Made by a program: the position numbers and the translations under genes
Assembly: GCA_030609445.1 (NCBI GenBank)
Contig: JAUWCF010000015.1
Span: 1 to 10,321 of the forward strand
Reading direction: 5' to 3'
DNA length: 10,321 nucleotides
Source: Thermoplasmatota archaeon
GTDB taxonomy: Archaea > Thermoplasmatota > E2 > DHVEG-1
Notes under the pieces: model-generated
Told to the model about the DNA's origin: nothing
What the model saw: only the letters and a program-made list of their open reading frames with translations
Database searches by the model: none
Part shown: one piece after another, positions 1 through 6,951 of the stretch
Position numbering within the stretch: the stretch's first letter is position 1
How the letters are laid out: each line of letters starts with the position of its first letter

Positions 1-564
1 GGAGCAAGTATGGCTATTGCTGTACAAGCAACCGATATTTTACTGTGTGCAAAGGAAGTAAGTATCCCTGTTTTTGCTGAACACTTTGATCCAATCACAC
101 CAGGTAGTCACACAGGGTGGACATTACCTGAAGCAGTAAAAGAAGCAGGAGCTATTGGAACATTAATAAATCACAGTGAACATCGACTAAAACTTGCAGA
201 TATCGATGCTTGTGTTACAAAATCAAAACAGATAGGTCTTGATCACATCGTCTGTACAAACAATGTTGCGACATCAAAAGCTGCAGCAGTATTCTCACCA
301 AACTTTATTGCAGTAGAACCACCTGAGCTTATAGGAGGAGATATTTCTGTAACTTCTGCAGATCCAGGTATTGTCAGTGGCAGTGTAGAAGCGGTACAAA
401 ATATAGATAAAAACGTAAGAATTCTCTGTGGAGCAGGTGTAAAAAACGGAAAAGATGTCGCAAAATCAATAGAACTAGGTGCCGAAGGTGTACTTCTAGC
501 AAGTGGTGTTGTCAAAGCAAAAGACAAAGAAAGCGTACTACGAGATCTAGCATCAGGCGTATAA
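1..564 (+). CDS. tpiA: Triosephosphate isomerase, archaeal type (5' end missing)
   Basis: Triosephosphate isomerase interconverts dihydroxyacetone phosphate and glyceraldehyde 3-phosphate in the cytoplasm. The frame is open from base 1 (Gly-Ala-Ser before the first visible Met at base 10), so the gene begins outside the window. 187 residues are visible; archaeal TIMs are about 220-226 residues, so roughly 35-40 N-terminal residues, including the Asn/Lys active-site strand, are missing. Seen: the HFDPITPGSHTGWTLPEAVKEAG stretch (given here as positions 28-50 of the visible part), the catalytic His in NHSEHR (visible residue 58, bases 172-174), the catalytic Glu in VEPPELIG (residue 106, bases 316-318), the phosphate-binding LCGAG loop, and the LLASGVVKAKD end typical of the short archaeal enzyme. 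It ends TAA one base before the stop codon of the convergent rpe. The product also feeds glycerol-1-phosphate for archaeal lipids (inference). Identification is very secure. Confidence 0.97.
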   Translation, partial: GASMAIAVQATDILLCAKEVSIPVFAEHFDPITPGSHTGWTLPEAVKEAGAIGTLINHSEHRLKLADIDACVTKSKQIGLDHIVCTNNVATSKAAAVFSPNFIAVEPPELIGGDISVTSADPGIVSGSVEAVQNIDKNVRILCGAGVKNGKDVAKSIELGAEGVLLASGVVKAKDKESVLRDLASGV

Positions 565-565
565 A

Positions 566-1213
566 TTACAAATCTTTCAACTGTCGTATCGCTTCAGCAT
601 AATTGCTGCTTTTAAAAATAAAACTTGCTGCAACAAGTACGTCAGCACCATTTTCTTTTACGATACCTGCATTTTCTTTATTGATTCCGCCATCAACCTG
701 AAGATATATCTTCTTCTTTGTCTTCTGAATTAACTCTTCAGCCTGTTTTATTTTAGGCAGGACATCTTTTATAAAACTCTGCCCGGAAAAACCAGGGTGA
801 ACAGACATAATAAGTATCAGATCTACATCAGGAATTACTTCATATATAACGTCAAGAGAGGTTTCTGGGTTAACTGAGATTCCTGCTAGACATCCGCTAT
901 CTTTTATCTTTTGTATAGTTGTTTTCAAATCATTGTCACATTCAGCATGAATTGTTATGAGATCAGCACCAGCTTTTGCAAACTGACTAATATAACCTTC
1001 AGGGTTTTCTATCATAAGATGACAGTCAAACAGCAACTTTGATGTTTTCCTAATACTTGCTACGATAACGGGACCAATTGTAATATTTGGGACAAAATGA
1101 CCATCCATCACGTCGATATGTATCCACTTAGCACCTGCCTTTTCAACAGCTTTAATTTCTTCACCGAGCCTTGAAAAATCTGCAGATAAAATCGAAGGAG
1201 CTACAATAACCAT
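566..1213 (-). CDS. rpe: Ribulose-phosphate 3-epimerase
   Basis: Interconverts D-ribulose 5-phosphate and D-xylulose 5-phosphate in the non-oxidative pentose phosphate pathway; a metal-dependent TIM-barrel enzyme. The 215-residue length is normal for the family. Seen: the N-terminal APSILSADF signature (5-13), HIDVMDGHFVPN (32-43), DCHLMI (63-68), MSVHPGFSGQ (136-145) and VDGGIN (173-178). The expected metal ligands His32, Asp34, His65 and Asp174 are all present; Asp34 and Asp174 are the acid/base pair. The ATG at 1213-1211 places the signature where it normally lies. No Shine-Dalgarno precedes it, but a TATA-like box lies about 33 bases upstream, suggesting a leaderless or near-leaderless transcript. 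The gene faces tpiA tail to tail (1-base gap) and is divergent from the tes-like gene. The protein reads very like bacterial Rpe, and many archaea lack the enzyme, so a transferred origin is possible but unproven. Confidence 0.96.
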   Translation of the reverse strand: MVIVAPSILSADFSRLGEEIKAVEKAGAKWIHIDVMDGHFVPNITIGPVIVASIRKTSKLLFDCHLMIENPEGYISQFAKAGADLITIHAECDNDLKTTIQKIKDSGCLAGISVNPETSLDVIYEVIPDVDLILIMSVHPGFSGQSFIKDVLPKIKQAEELIQKTKKKIYLQVDGGINKENAGIVKENGADVLVAASFIFKSSNYAEAIRQLKDL

Positions 1214-1242
1214 ATATTATCAAAAAAGATATCGTATAATGC

Positions 1243-1250
1243 TTTATAAA
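1243..1250 (-). promoter_or_regulatory. TATA-box-like element of rpe
   Basis: The octamer TTTATAAA (identical on both strands) is centred about 33 bases upstream of the rpe ATG. Archaeal TATA boxes lie about 25-27 bases before the transcription start, so the RNA would begin within a few bases of the start codon. This agrees with the lack of a Shine-Dalgarno sequence there. No experimental support can be seen. Confidence 0.5.
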
Positions 1251-1285
1251 CCCAAATGTTTTCTACTTGTTTTTCTGTTGCAATT

Positions 1286-1308
1286 CTGTCAAAATGACAT
1301 TTTGACAG
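1286..1308. promoter_or_regulatory. Perfect 23-base palindrome, candidate operator between rpe and tes
   Basis: Two perfect 11-base arms, CTGTCAAAATG and CATTTTGACAG, flank a single central A. The element also reads as three 5-mers with constant spacing: TGTCA, three A, TGACA, three T, TGACA. It lies about 36 bases upstream of the rpe TATA box, in the divergent region shared with the tes-like gene, which is where a transcription regulator would be expected to bind. A one-base loop argues against a simple RNA hairpin terminator and favours a dimeric DNA-binding protein site. I cannot name the regulator. Confidence 0.5.
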
Positions 1309-1317
1309 GTTACACTT

Positions 1318-1380
1318 TTATAGGGGTTTTGCAATGCCGCCATCAACACCAATACGGCAGACTAACGCTTTTTTTCCCAT
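1318..1380 (-). other. GC-rich 20-codon micro-ORF, possible gene remnant
   Basis: On the minus strand an ATG at 1380-1378 opens 20 codons ending TAA at 1320-1318. The translation begins MGKKALVCR, continues IGVDGGIAKPL, and has a normal-looking composition. The frame remains open 5' of the ATG, reading GWDAADF just before it, until a TAA at 1424-1422. The stretch therefore reads like the C-terminal tail of a lost protein more than like a free-standing gene. It sits in a patch richer in GC than the surrounding spacer, and a 9-bp stem overlaps its start. Neighbouring frames in both directions are also open over 20-40 codons, so a chance frame is quite possible. I do not recognise the family. 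Confidence 0.2.
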
Positions 1381-1391
1381 AAAGTCTGCCG
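1355..1391. repeat. Inverted repeat (9-bp stem) in the rpe/tes spacer
   Basis: CGGCAGACT at 1355-1363 is perfectly complementary to AGTCTGCCG at 1383-1391, with a 19-base loop that includes a run of T. The stem is GC-rich in an AT-rich spacer, so it could form in RNA from either strand. It lies between the rpe and tes promoters, outside both likely transcripts unless an upstream start is used. It may be a structured RNA piece, a terminator of read-through, or a remnant of a mobile element; nothing in the sequence decides between these. Confidence 0.4.
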
Positions 1392-1453
1392 CGTCCCATC
1401 CATTTTTCTCCAAGAAAATTTATTTGACGAGGATTCGAATATACAGTTAAAGC

Positions 1454-1460
1454 TATAAAG
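1454..1460 (+). promoter_or_regulatory. TATA-box-like element of the tes-like gene
   Basis: TATAAAG is preceded by the purine-containing stretch GTTAAAGC, a fair match to an archaeal BRE/TATA pair. A start of transcription about 25 bases downstream, near 1481-1485, would leave a leader of about 20 bases before the ATG at 1505. That leader contains GAAGGT, a weak Shine-Dalgarno at a usable distance. The TTG at 1490 would instead be almost leaderless. Confidence 0.45.
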
Positions 1461-1504
1461 AAATAGATGTTTAATCCTTTTGATTCCATTTGAAGGTTGA
1501 CAAC

Positions 1505-3028
1505 ATGAAAGAATTAGAAAAAATAAAATCTGTCTGTCCTGCATGCTATAAAGATGGGACGATCCAACAAATCGATGCTAAAATCGTTGAAGAAGATGGA
1601 AAGGTTTGGATAACAAAAACGTGCAGTAAACATGGTTCATTCAAAGACATCTACTTTAGTGATGTCAATCTTTATAAAAAATGGATGAAATATGAAGTCA
1701 CAGGAACAGATTCACCTGATGTGAAAACAACATTGTTCGGTGAACCAGAACTTTATTCAAAACATAAATCCCAAAGTGTTCTCACTAATCTTCTGATAAC
1801 CAACAGATGTAATCTACGGTGTAGTTATTGTTTTATGAATGCAGGTACATCAGGAGTTGTTTATGAGCCGACCCTTGATGAGATTCGGCAGTTAATGCAG
1901 CAGGCAAGGGATGAAAAACCAGTAGGCTCTAAAGCAATTCAGATAACAGGTGGGGAACCTACGGTTAGGGAAGATCTCTTTGATATTATTAGAATAGCAA
2001 AAGAGGTAGGTTTTTCTCATGTTCAGTTGAATACAAATGGTATAAAGCTTGCTGAAAGTGTTGAGTATTGTCAGCGTCTTAAAGATGAAAAAGTCAATAC
2101 TGTCTATATGAGCTTTGATGGGGTTACCAAGGAGACAAATCCTTGGATAGAGCAATGCAAGCAGGCAATAGAAAACATGAGGAAGGTTAATTTGAAGCTT
2201 GTATTAGTTCCTGTGCTCATTGGTGGTAAAAATGTTCATGAGACCGGTAAAGTCCTTCGTTTTGCTTTTGATAATATTGATATTGTGCGAGGTGTTAATT
2301 TTCAGCCGATATCGTTCTGTGGCAGGGTAACAAAGATAAAGGATGAAAACCGTGAACGACAACGCGTGGACTATGCGAAAATGCTTGAAGAAATCGAAAA
2401 AGAATTTGATGGAGAGATTTCTCGTGATGATTTTTATCCTGTTCCGTTTGTGTTTCCAATCTCTAGGCTTATAGAAAGTTTGAAGGGTGATGATCAAGTT
2501 GAATTTACAGCACATCCAGGATGTGGCGGTGCAACCTATATCTTTTGGGAAGATGGAAAACCAGTACCTATCACGCGATTTATTGATGTTGAAGCTTTTA
2601 TGGAATTTATTAATAAACAAAGCGAAAAGAAAGGGCCGTTTAAAAAAGTGAGGGTTGCTACTGCTTTTCTTAAGAAAATTAATACGTTTGTTGATAAAGA
2701 GAAAGCACCACATGGTTTTGATTTAAAGAAAATACTTAAAGATGCAGCACTCGGTGGAAGCTACGATTCATTACGGGCATTTCATTATAATAGCCTTTTT
2801 GTTGGTTCTATGTGGTTTCAGGATTCTTTTAACCTTAATGTAGATCGTCTTCAGCGATGTGTCATTCATTATACAACACTTGAAGGGATTGTTCCCTTCT
2901 GTGCATATAATGGTCTTGGTTTTGGAGATAGAATACGTAAGAAACATTCACTTACTATCAAAGATTGGGAAAAGAAGACGGGAAGAAATATGAAGGATGA
3001 TCTGTGGACGGAAGGACCGTTGGCATAA
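1505..3028 (+). CDS. tes: Radical SAM protein, probable tetraether lipid synthase (Tes family)
   Basis: Members of this archaeal radical SAM family (COG1964; characterised member MJ0619) join two diether lipids head to head into membrane-spanning tetraethers by radical C-C coupling. The ATG at 1505 gives 507 residues. Seen: an N-terminal metal-binding module with Cys11, Cys14 and Cys40 (CPAC, KTCSKHG); the radical SAM CX3CX2C cluster motif Cys102, Cys106, Cys109 (CNLRCSYC); GGEP at 149-152 for SAM binding; and family-specific C-terminal cysteines at 340 (HPGCGGATY), 452 (RCVIHY) and 466 (PFCAYN), likely ligands of auxiliary iron-sulfur clusters. The MWFQDSFNLNVDRLQRC block is characteristic of the family. 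A TTG at 1490 would add five residues; I prefer the ATG, which follows GAAGGT. The gene is divergent from rpe and converges on gcvPB with 18 bases between stops. Family membership is secure. The exact substrate (full-length tetraether formation or a paralogous lipid or cofactor reaction) is inferred. Confidence 0.85.
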   Translation: MKELEKIKSVCPACYKDGTIQQIDAKIVEEDGKVWITKTCSKHGSFKDIYFSDVNLYKKWMKYEVTGTDSPDVKTTLFGEPELYSKHKSQSVLTNLLITNRCNLRCSYCFMNAGTSGVVYEPTLDEIRQLMQQARDEKPVGSKAIQITGGEPTVREDLFDIIRIAKEVGFSHVQLNTNGIKLAESVEYCQRLKDEKVNTVYMSFDGVTKETNPWIEQCKQAIENMRKVNLKLVLVPVLIGGKNVHETGKVLRFAFDNIDIVRGVNFQPISFCGRVTKIKDENRERQRVDYAKMLEEIEKEFDGEISRDDFYPVPFVFPISRLIESLKGDDQVEFTAHPGCGGATYIFWEDGKPVPITRFIDVEAFMEFINKQSEKKGPFKKVRVATAFLKKINTFVDKEKAPHGFDLKKILKDAALGGSYDSLRAFHYNSLFVGSMWFQDSFNLNVDRLQRCVIHYTTLEGIVPFCAYNGLGFGDRIRKKHSLTIKDWEKKTGRNMKDDLWTEGPLA

Positions 3029-3046
3029 TATTTTAGACGTGTATTT

Positions 3047-4480
3047 TTATACGGACTTCCAGGTTAAAATTTGGTTTTTGATTGCACCTGCCTCGTCAAC
3101 ACGTTTAACAGCTGTATTATTCGGAGCATTTTTCACGATCTTTGGGTCTTCATCTGCAATTCTTATGAGAACATCAATATATTCATCCAGTGTTTTCTTA
3201 GATTCAGACTCAGTCGGCTCAATCATTAATGCTTCTTTGACAATCAAGGGGAAATAGATAGTCGGTGGATGCAGTCCATAATCTAAAAGACGTTTTGCCA
3301 CGTCAAGAGCTCTCACTCCTTTTTTGTTTAGAAGGTGTTCGCAACTCACGACAAATTCATGCTTCCGAAGCTCTTTATACGGCATATCATATTTTTTAGA
3401 GTCAACAATCTTTTTTTTCATATAATTAGCATTAAGTACTGCAATCTCTGAAGATTCTTTAAGTCCGTCACTACCCATCAGTAAAATATAGATATATGCT
3501 TTGAGAAGAACCGAAAAATTTCCATAGTGTGCCTTAATTTTTCCAATTGACTGGGAAACATCATAATCAAAACCATATTTATCCTTATGTTTTACAATTC
3601 TTGGCACTGGTAAAAACCGTTCAAGATTCTTTTTTACTCCAATTGGTCCAGATCCCGGTCCTCCTCCTCCATGCGGTGTAGAAAATGTCTTATGCAAGTT
3701 AAGATGTACAATGTCAAATCCCATATCGCCCGGTCTTGCCTTTCCCATAATAGCATTCATATTTGCTCCGTCATAATATAGTAATGCCCCTGCTTCATGA
3801 ACCATCCTTGAGATTTCTAGAATATCTGATTCAAAAATGCCAAGTGTGTTTGGATTTGTAAGCATAAAACAAGCAGTTTTATCTGAAAGTGTTTTTTGTA
3901 ACGCCTCTAAATCAACAGTGCCATCCTTTGTAGATAAAATCTCAATTATCTTATAACCAGACATGGTGACACTAGCAGGATTTGTTCCATGGGATGTAGA
4001 TGGAAGTATTATCTCATTTCTATCAAAATCCTTATTTGACTTGTGATACGCTCTTGCTAAAAGCAATCCTGTGAACTCTCCTTGTGATCCAGCTGCGGGT
4101 TGAAGAGTAAAACTATCCATCCCTGAGATTTCACAAAACATCTGTTCAAGTTCATACATCATCTGTAGATTTCCCTGAACTGTTGATTCATCTTGATAAG
4201 GATGAGTCATGGAAAAACAATCCCAACTACTGATTTCATTACATATCTTTGGGTTGTATTTCATAGTACAAGATCCAAGTGGATACATTCCAGTATCAAT
4301 TCCATAATTCATCTGACTAAGTCTGAAGAAATGTCTCACAATTTGAGTTTCATCAAGAGTAGGAATGTTAATTGTTCTTTTCCGCTGAAGTGCAGGAGGC
4401 AACATATCCAAAGGTTTACCTTTACTTTTATCACCTAATTCGTTAAGTAAAGGTTCATCGTATGTTGCGCTTCTATACAT
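3047..4480 (-). CDS. gcvPB: Glycine dehydrogenase (decarboxylating) subunit 2
   Basis: The PLP-carrying half of the split P-protein of the glycine cleavage system. With GcvPA it decarboxylates glycine and passes the aminomethyl group to the lipoyl arm of GcvH. The length of 477 residues is usual for the bipartite form. The PLP lysine is Lys264 in NLHKTFSTPHGGGGPG; other family blocks are PLGSCTMKYNP (67-77), LQPAAGSQGE (126-135), STSHGTNPAS (161-170) and DGANMNAIMG (237-246). The ATG at 4480-4478 shares one base with the TGA of gcvPA (TGATG), so the two subunits are translationally coupled. The C-terminal part carries MIEPTESESKKTLDE, as in homologues. It converges on the tes-like gene. The reaction is reversible, so the operon could serve glycine breakdown or synthesis; GcvT, GcvH and lipoamide dehydrogenase are not in the window. 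Confidence 0.97.
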   Translation of the reverse strand: MYRSATYDEPLLNELGDKSKGKPLDMLPPALQRKRTINIPTLDETQIVRHFFRLSQMNYGIDTGMYPLGSCTMKYNPKICNEISSWDCFSMTHPYQDESTVQGNLQMMYELEQMFCEISGMDSFTLQPAAGSQGEFTGLLLARAYHKSNKDFDRNEIILPSTSHGTNPASVTMSGYKIIEILSTKDGTVDLEALQKTLSDKTACFMLTNPNTLGIFESDILEISRMVHEAGALLYYDGANMNAIMGKARPGDMGFDIVHLNLHKTFSTPHGGGGPGSGPIGVKKNLERFLPVPRIVKHKDKYGFDYDVSQSIGKIKAHYGNFSVLLKAYIYILLMGSDGLKESSEIAVLNANYMKKKIVDSKKYDMPYKELRKHEFVVSCEHLLNKKGVRALDVAKRLLDYGLHPPTIYFPLIVKEALMIEPTESESKKTLDEYIDVLIRIADEDPKIVKNAPNNTAVKRVDEAGAIKNQILTWKSV

Positions 4481-5820
4481 CAGTAAACCTCCTTCATTAC
4501 AGAAAGTAACCTTGCTATAGATTTTTCATCGTGCATTTCTGTAACTCCGAACAGTAAGCAGTTTTTTAGTTCAGATGAGATATCATTTAAAAGAAGCCCG
4601 CCTTGAATCCCGTTTTTTAACAGTTTTTTATTCAATGCTATTGTGTCAGGACATTGAATAACAAACTCGTTGAAATGAATGCTGCTAAATACCTTTTCAT
4701 AACCATCTAATGATGCGATTTTTTTTGCCAATATTTGTCCTTTTTCAAAATTGATTCTTGCTAGTTCTTCTAAACCTTTTCCTCCAAAAAGTGCAAGAAA
4801 TACGGTTGCAGCGAGAGCGTTTAATCCTTCATTTGTACAAATATTACTAGTGGCTCTGCCTCTTCTAATATGTTGTTCTCTTGTTTGCATCGTCATACAA
4901 AAGGCTCTTTTACCATCGCTATCTTTTGTCAACCCTATGATGCGTCCAGGAATCTGCCTTAAATGCTCCTTTTTACACGCAAAAATGCCTAACGTCGATC
5001 CACCAAAATCTGTTGAATTTCCAAAGCATCTCCCTTCACCTATTACAATATCTGCACCGTATTTACCAGGAGCTTCTGCAATGCCTAGAGATAACGGATC
5101 AACACCAACGACAAAAAGCGATTTGTTTTCTTTTACAATGGAAGAAATTTCTTCTACATCATCTTCAAATACGCCAAAAAAGTTAGGATTTTCAATATAA
5201 ATTCCAGAGGTATCGTCATCAATCTTTTTCTTTAAATCACTGATATCAATTTTTCCGGTATTTTTGTCATAATCAATTTCTTTAATCTTTATTTCGGCAC
5301 CATTGGTATAATTTTTTAAAATACTTCTTTTGTCCCTTGAGATATTCTTTGGAATGACAAACGTTTTTCTTCTGTTGATACGGGTACACATAAGTGCTGC
5401 CTCGCCGATGGATGTTGCCCCATCATATAATGAAGCATTGGAAACATCCATCCCCGTAATTTCTGCAATTATTGACTGATACTCAAACATTGCCTGTAAA
5501 AATCCTTGAGATGCTTCAGGCTGATATGGGGTGTATGAAGTATAGAATTCAGATCTTGAAATAATTGATTTAACTGCTGCTGGAATATAATGTGGTTTTA
5601 TTCCGCCGCCTAAAAAATTTGGCATTTCAAAAAAAGTTTTATTTTTGTTCCCTAACATTCTCAACCGCTCTTCTACTTCTTGTTGTGATAGTCCATTTGG
5701 TAGAGTCAAGTTTTTTATACGTATCTTTTTTGGAATGTCCGAAAACAATTCGTCTATATCGCTGAGTCCTATTTCTTTGAGCATAACTGTCTTATTTGCA
5801 GAGTTAGGAATGAATTTCAT
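4480..5820 (-). CDS. gcvPA: Glycine dehydrogenase (decarboxylating) subunit 1
   Basis: The other half of the split P-protein; it forms the heterotetramer with GcvPB and lacks the PLP lysine. The 446 residues match the normal length. Seen: MPNFLGGGIKPHYIP (66-80), the hallmark SEFYTSYTPYQPEASQG block (90-106), ITGMDVSNASLYDGATS (121-137), and in the C-terminal half GRATSNICTNEGLNALAA. It is first in the two-gene unit and overlaps gcvPB by one base. The ATG at 5820-5818 has no clear Shine-Dalgarno; an AT-rich TATA-like stretch is centred about 31 bases upstream, pointing to a leaderless or nearly leaderless mRNA. No riboswitch-like glycine aptamer can be seen in the short 5' region. Confidence 0.97.
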   Translation of the reverse strand: MKFIPNSANKTVMLKEIGLSDIDELFSDIPKKIRIKNLTLPNGLSQQEVEERLRMLGNKNKTFFEMPNFLGGGIKPHYIPAAVKSIISRSEFYTSYTPYQPEASQGFLQAMFEYQSIIAEITGMDVSNASLYDGATSIGEAALMCTRINRRKTFVIPKNISRDKRSILKNYTNGAEIKIKEIDYDKNTGKIDISDLKKKIDDDTSGIYIENPNFFGVFEDDVEEISSIVKENKSLFVVGVDPLSLGIAEAPGKYGADIVIGEGRCFGNSTDFGGSTLGIFACKKEHLRQIPGRIIGLTKDSDGKRAFCMTMQTREQHIRRGRATSNICTNEGLNALAATVFLALFGGKGLEELARINFEKGQILAKKIASLDGYEKVFSSIHFNEFVIQCPDTIALNKKLLKNGIQGGLLLNDISSELKNCLLFGVTEMHDEKSIARLLSVMKEVY

Positions 5821-5847
5821 GCTACCGTGTATATTGTAACAGTATAC

Positions 5848-5855
5848 TATATTTT
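5848..5855 (-). promoter_or_regulatory. TATA-box-like element of gcvPA-gcvPB
   Basis: AAAATATA on the minus strand is centred about 31 bases before the gcvPA ATG, nearly the same spacing as the rpe TATA element. The background here is very AT-rich, so chance matches are likely; the position is the main argument. An 8-base palindrome AGTATACT (5841-5848) abuts it. Confidence 0.35.
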
Positions 5856-5886
5856 TGATATCTCACTTGATTTCTTAACTGGTTTG

Positions 5887-5928
5887 TATCTAAAAATATT
5901 GAAAAAATTGAGGAGTATATTATATACT
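5887..5928 (-). terminator. Hairpin plus U-rich tract after the pilus operon
   Basis: In the 162-base gene-free spacer, the minus strand downstream of the last pilus gene carries AGTATAT and ATATACT arms (5928-5914, one central base, so effectively a 5-bp stem with a 5-base loop). Runs of T follow at about 5908-5891. A weak hairpin followed by U-rich RNA is a reasonable archaeal transcription stop. The spacer must separate the pilus operon from gcvPA, which reads in the same direction. The stem is AT-only apart from its outer pairs, so the U-tract is the stronger part of the evidence. Confidence 0.35.
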
Positions 5929-5982
5929 AACTGCTGGAGTTAAGAATGTATACTTATTTTATTAATTTTTGTTGTCCAATAA

Positions 5983-6948
5983 TTATACTCCCAATGTGAA
6001 TTTAAACATAAACCAACTGATAAAAACCATGATGAAAACATGTTTGACACTAGCGGTAAATGTACCATCTTCAAACACTCCTGCAACAAGACCTGATCCG
6101 AACCCTTGGATAATACATGCATAAAAGAACGTTGTCGTGATTTCTTGTAATGAAGCAAGAGTACCTCCTCCACCCATAACGCCTTGCATACCCGTTCCAC
6201 CCTCTCCGACCATGGCAGGTATAAAGCTTGTACATAATATGAGAAGGATTGCTAAAAAGACGAACATACCAACATAAACAACAACGACATATGAAGCCAT
6301 ATTGGTTTTCCGTTCAGCCTCAAGCATCTTAATCTCCCGAGCATCTTTTGCAGCAACATCAAGGACGTCTGCAACATTTCCTCCGCTTTTACTTGCCTCA
6401 ATAATCAGTAAAATTGTTCGTCTGATAGCTTTTGTTTGTACTCTCTCTGAAAAAGCAAGTAATGCATCAGAGACATTACTTCCCCATGAGACCTGCTGAG
6501 AAATCTTTTGGATCTCAGGAGTAAGTATCCCATAGTTCCCTTTCGAGGCAAAAAGAATTGATTTTGTAAACGTCATCCCTGCACGCCGGGATTCTGCAAG
6601 ATCACGGACAAAATCAGGAAAAATACTGTCTATCTTAAAAATCATTCTAATGCGAATCGTTTCATAAAACCCATAGATGCCAGTGCCTGAAAGCGCTGCA
6701 AAAATGAGGAAATCAACAGCTGTGAAACCTATCTGTAAAACACCAAGAAACGATAGCAATGCAAGAACAACAAATATTACAACGGAACTAATAGTTGCAA
6801 TTATTACGATAAGTCGATTAACCTGACCTGTAATGATAAGGTGCTTTATAAAACTGTAGTTCTTTGCAGCATCTTCTGATGTGTCCTCAATCTTTTTTGA
6901 GGCAGCTGCCTTTTTTAACTCATCATCCTTTTTTTTACTACCAAACAT
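5983..6948 (-). CDS. T2SSF-domain membrane protein, TadC/FlaJ-like pilus platform (second paralogue)
   Basis: A 321-residue inner-membrane platform protein of a type IV pilus-like (Tad/Epd or archaellum-type) machine, which would sit above the hexameric ATPase. Seen: a charged, Lys-rich cytoplasmic N-terminus (1-35); hydrophobic segments at about 46-70 and 77-97; a cytoplasmic T2SSF helical domain at about 105-215 containing FPDFVRDLAESRRAGMTFTKSI and EASKSGGNVADVL; then membrane segments at about 219-243, 272-292 and 302-318. A Gly-rich loop (GEGGTGMQGVMGGGG, 248-262) lies between the last helices. The ATG at 6948 is three bases after the stop of the preceding gene and is preceded by GGTGTGAT, a partial match to the archaeal anti-Shine-Dalgarno. 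It is the last gene of the operon. Assignment to the T2SSF family is strong; the exact system is inferred from gene order. Confidence 0.88.
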   Translation of the reverse strand: MFGSKKKDDELKKAAASKKIEDTSEDAAKNYSFIKHLIITGQVNRLIVIIATISSVVIFVVLALLSFLGVLQIGFTAVDFLIFAALSGTGIYGFYETIRIRMIFKIDSIFPDFVRDLAESRRAGMTFTKSILFASKGNYGILTPEIQKISQQVSWGSNVSDALLAFSERVQTKAIRRTILLIIEASKSGGNVADVLDVAAKDAREIKMLEAERKTNMASYVVVVYVGMFVFLAILLILCTSFIPAMVGEGGTGMQGVMGGGGTLASLQEITTTFFYACIIQGFGSGLVAGVFEDGTFTASVKHVFIMVFISWFMFKFTLGV

Positions 6949-6951
6949 ACA

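Noticed and set aside
1419..1442. tRNA T-loop-like TTCGAAT near 1434-1440
   Set aside because: The flanking bases do not give a convincing T stem within a full cloverleaf in either direction, no D arm or anticodon arm can be placed, and there is no 3' CCA-like end. A remnant attachment site was considered, but there is no matching second copy or integrase.
1334..1450. Plus-strand 38-codon frame starting at ATG 1334
   Set aside because: It lies over the stem and micro-ORF region in the opposite direction, has low-complexity Ser/Pro/Phe composition, and lacks a ribosome-binding site and promoter.
1362..1544. Minus-strand 60-codon frame across the rpe/tes spacer and tes start
   Set aside because: It runs through the tes TATA box and start region, has no family resemblance and no ribosome-binding site; it looks like a chance frame.
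2204..2713. Long minus-strand frame inside the tes-like gene
   Set aside because: It is antisense to a well-recognised coding sequence and reads as Lys/Phe/Asn-rich noise caused by AT-rich codons.
2997..3257. Plus-strand frame running from the tes end into gcvPB
   Set aside because: It overlaps the secure 3' ends of both convergent genes and has no ribosome-binding site or recognisable motif.
4751..5200. Long plus-strand frame inside gcvPA
   Set aside because: It is the antisense shadow of conserved gcvPA codons; the Ser/Pro-rich composition matches no protein family.
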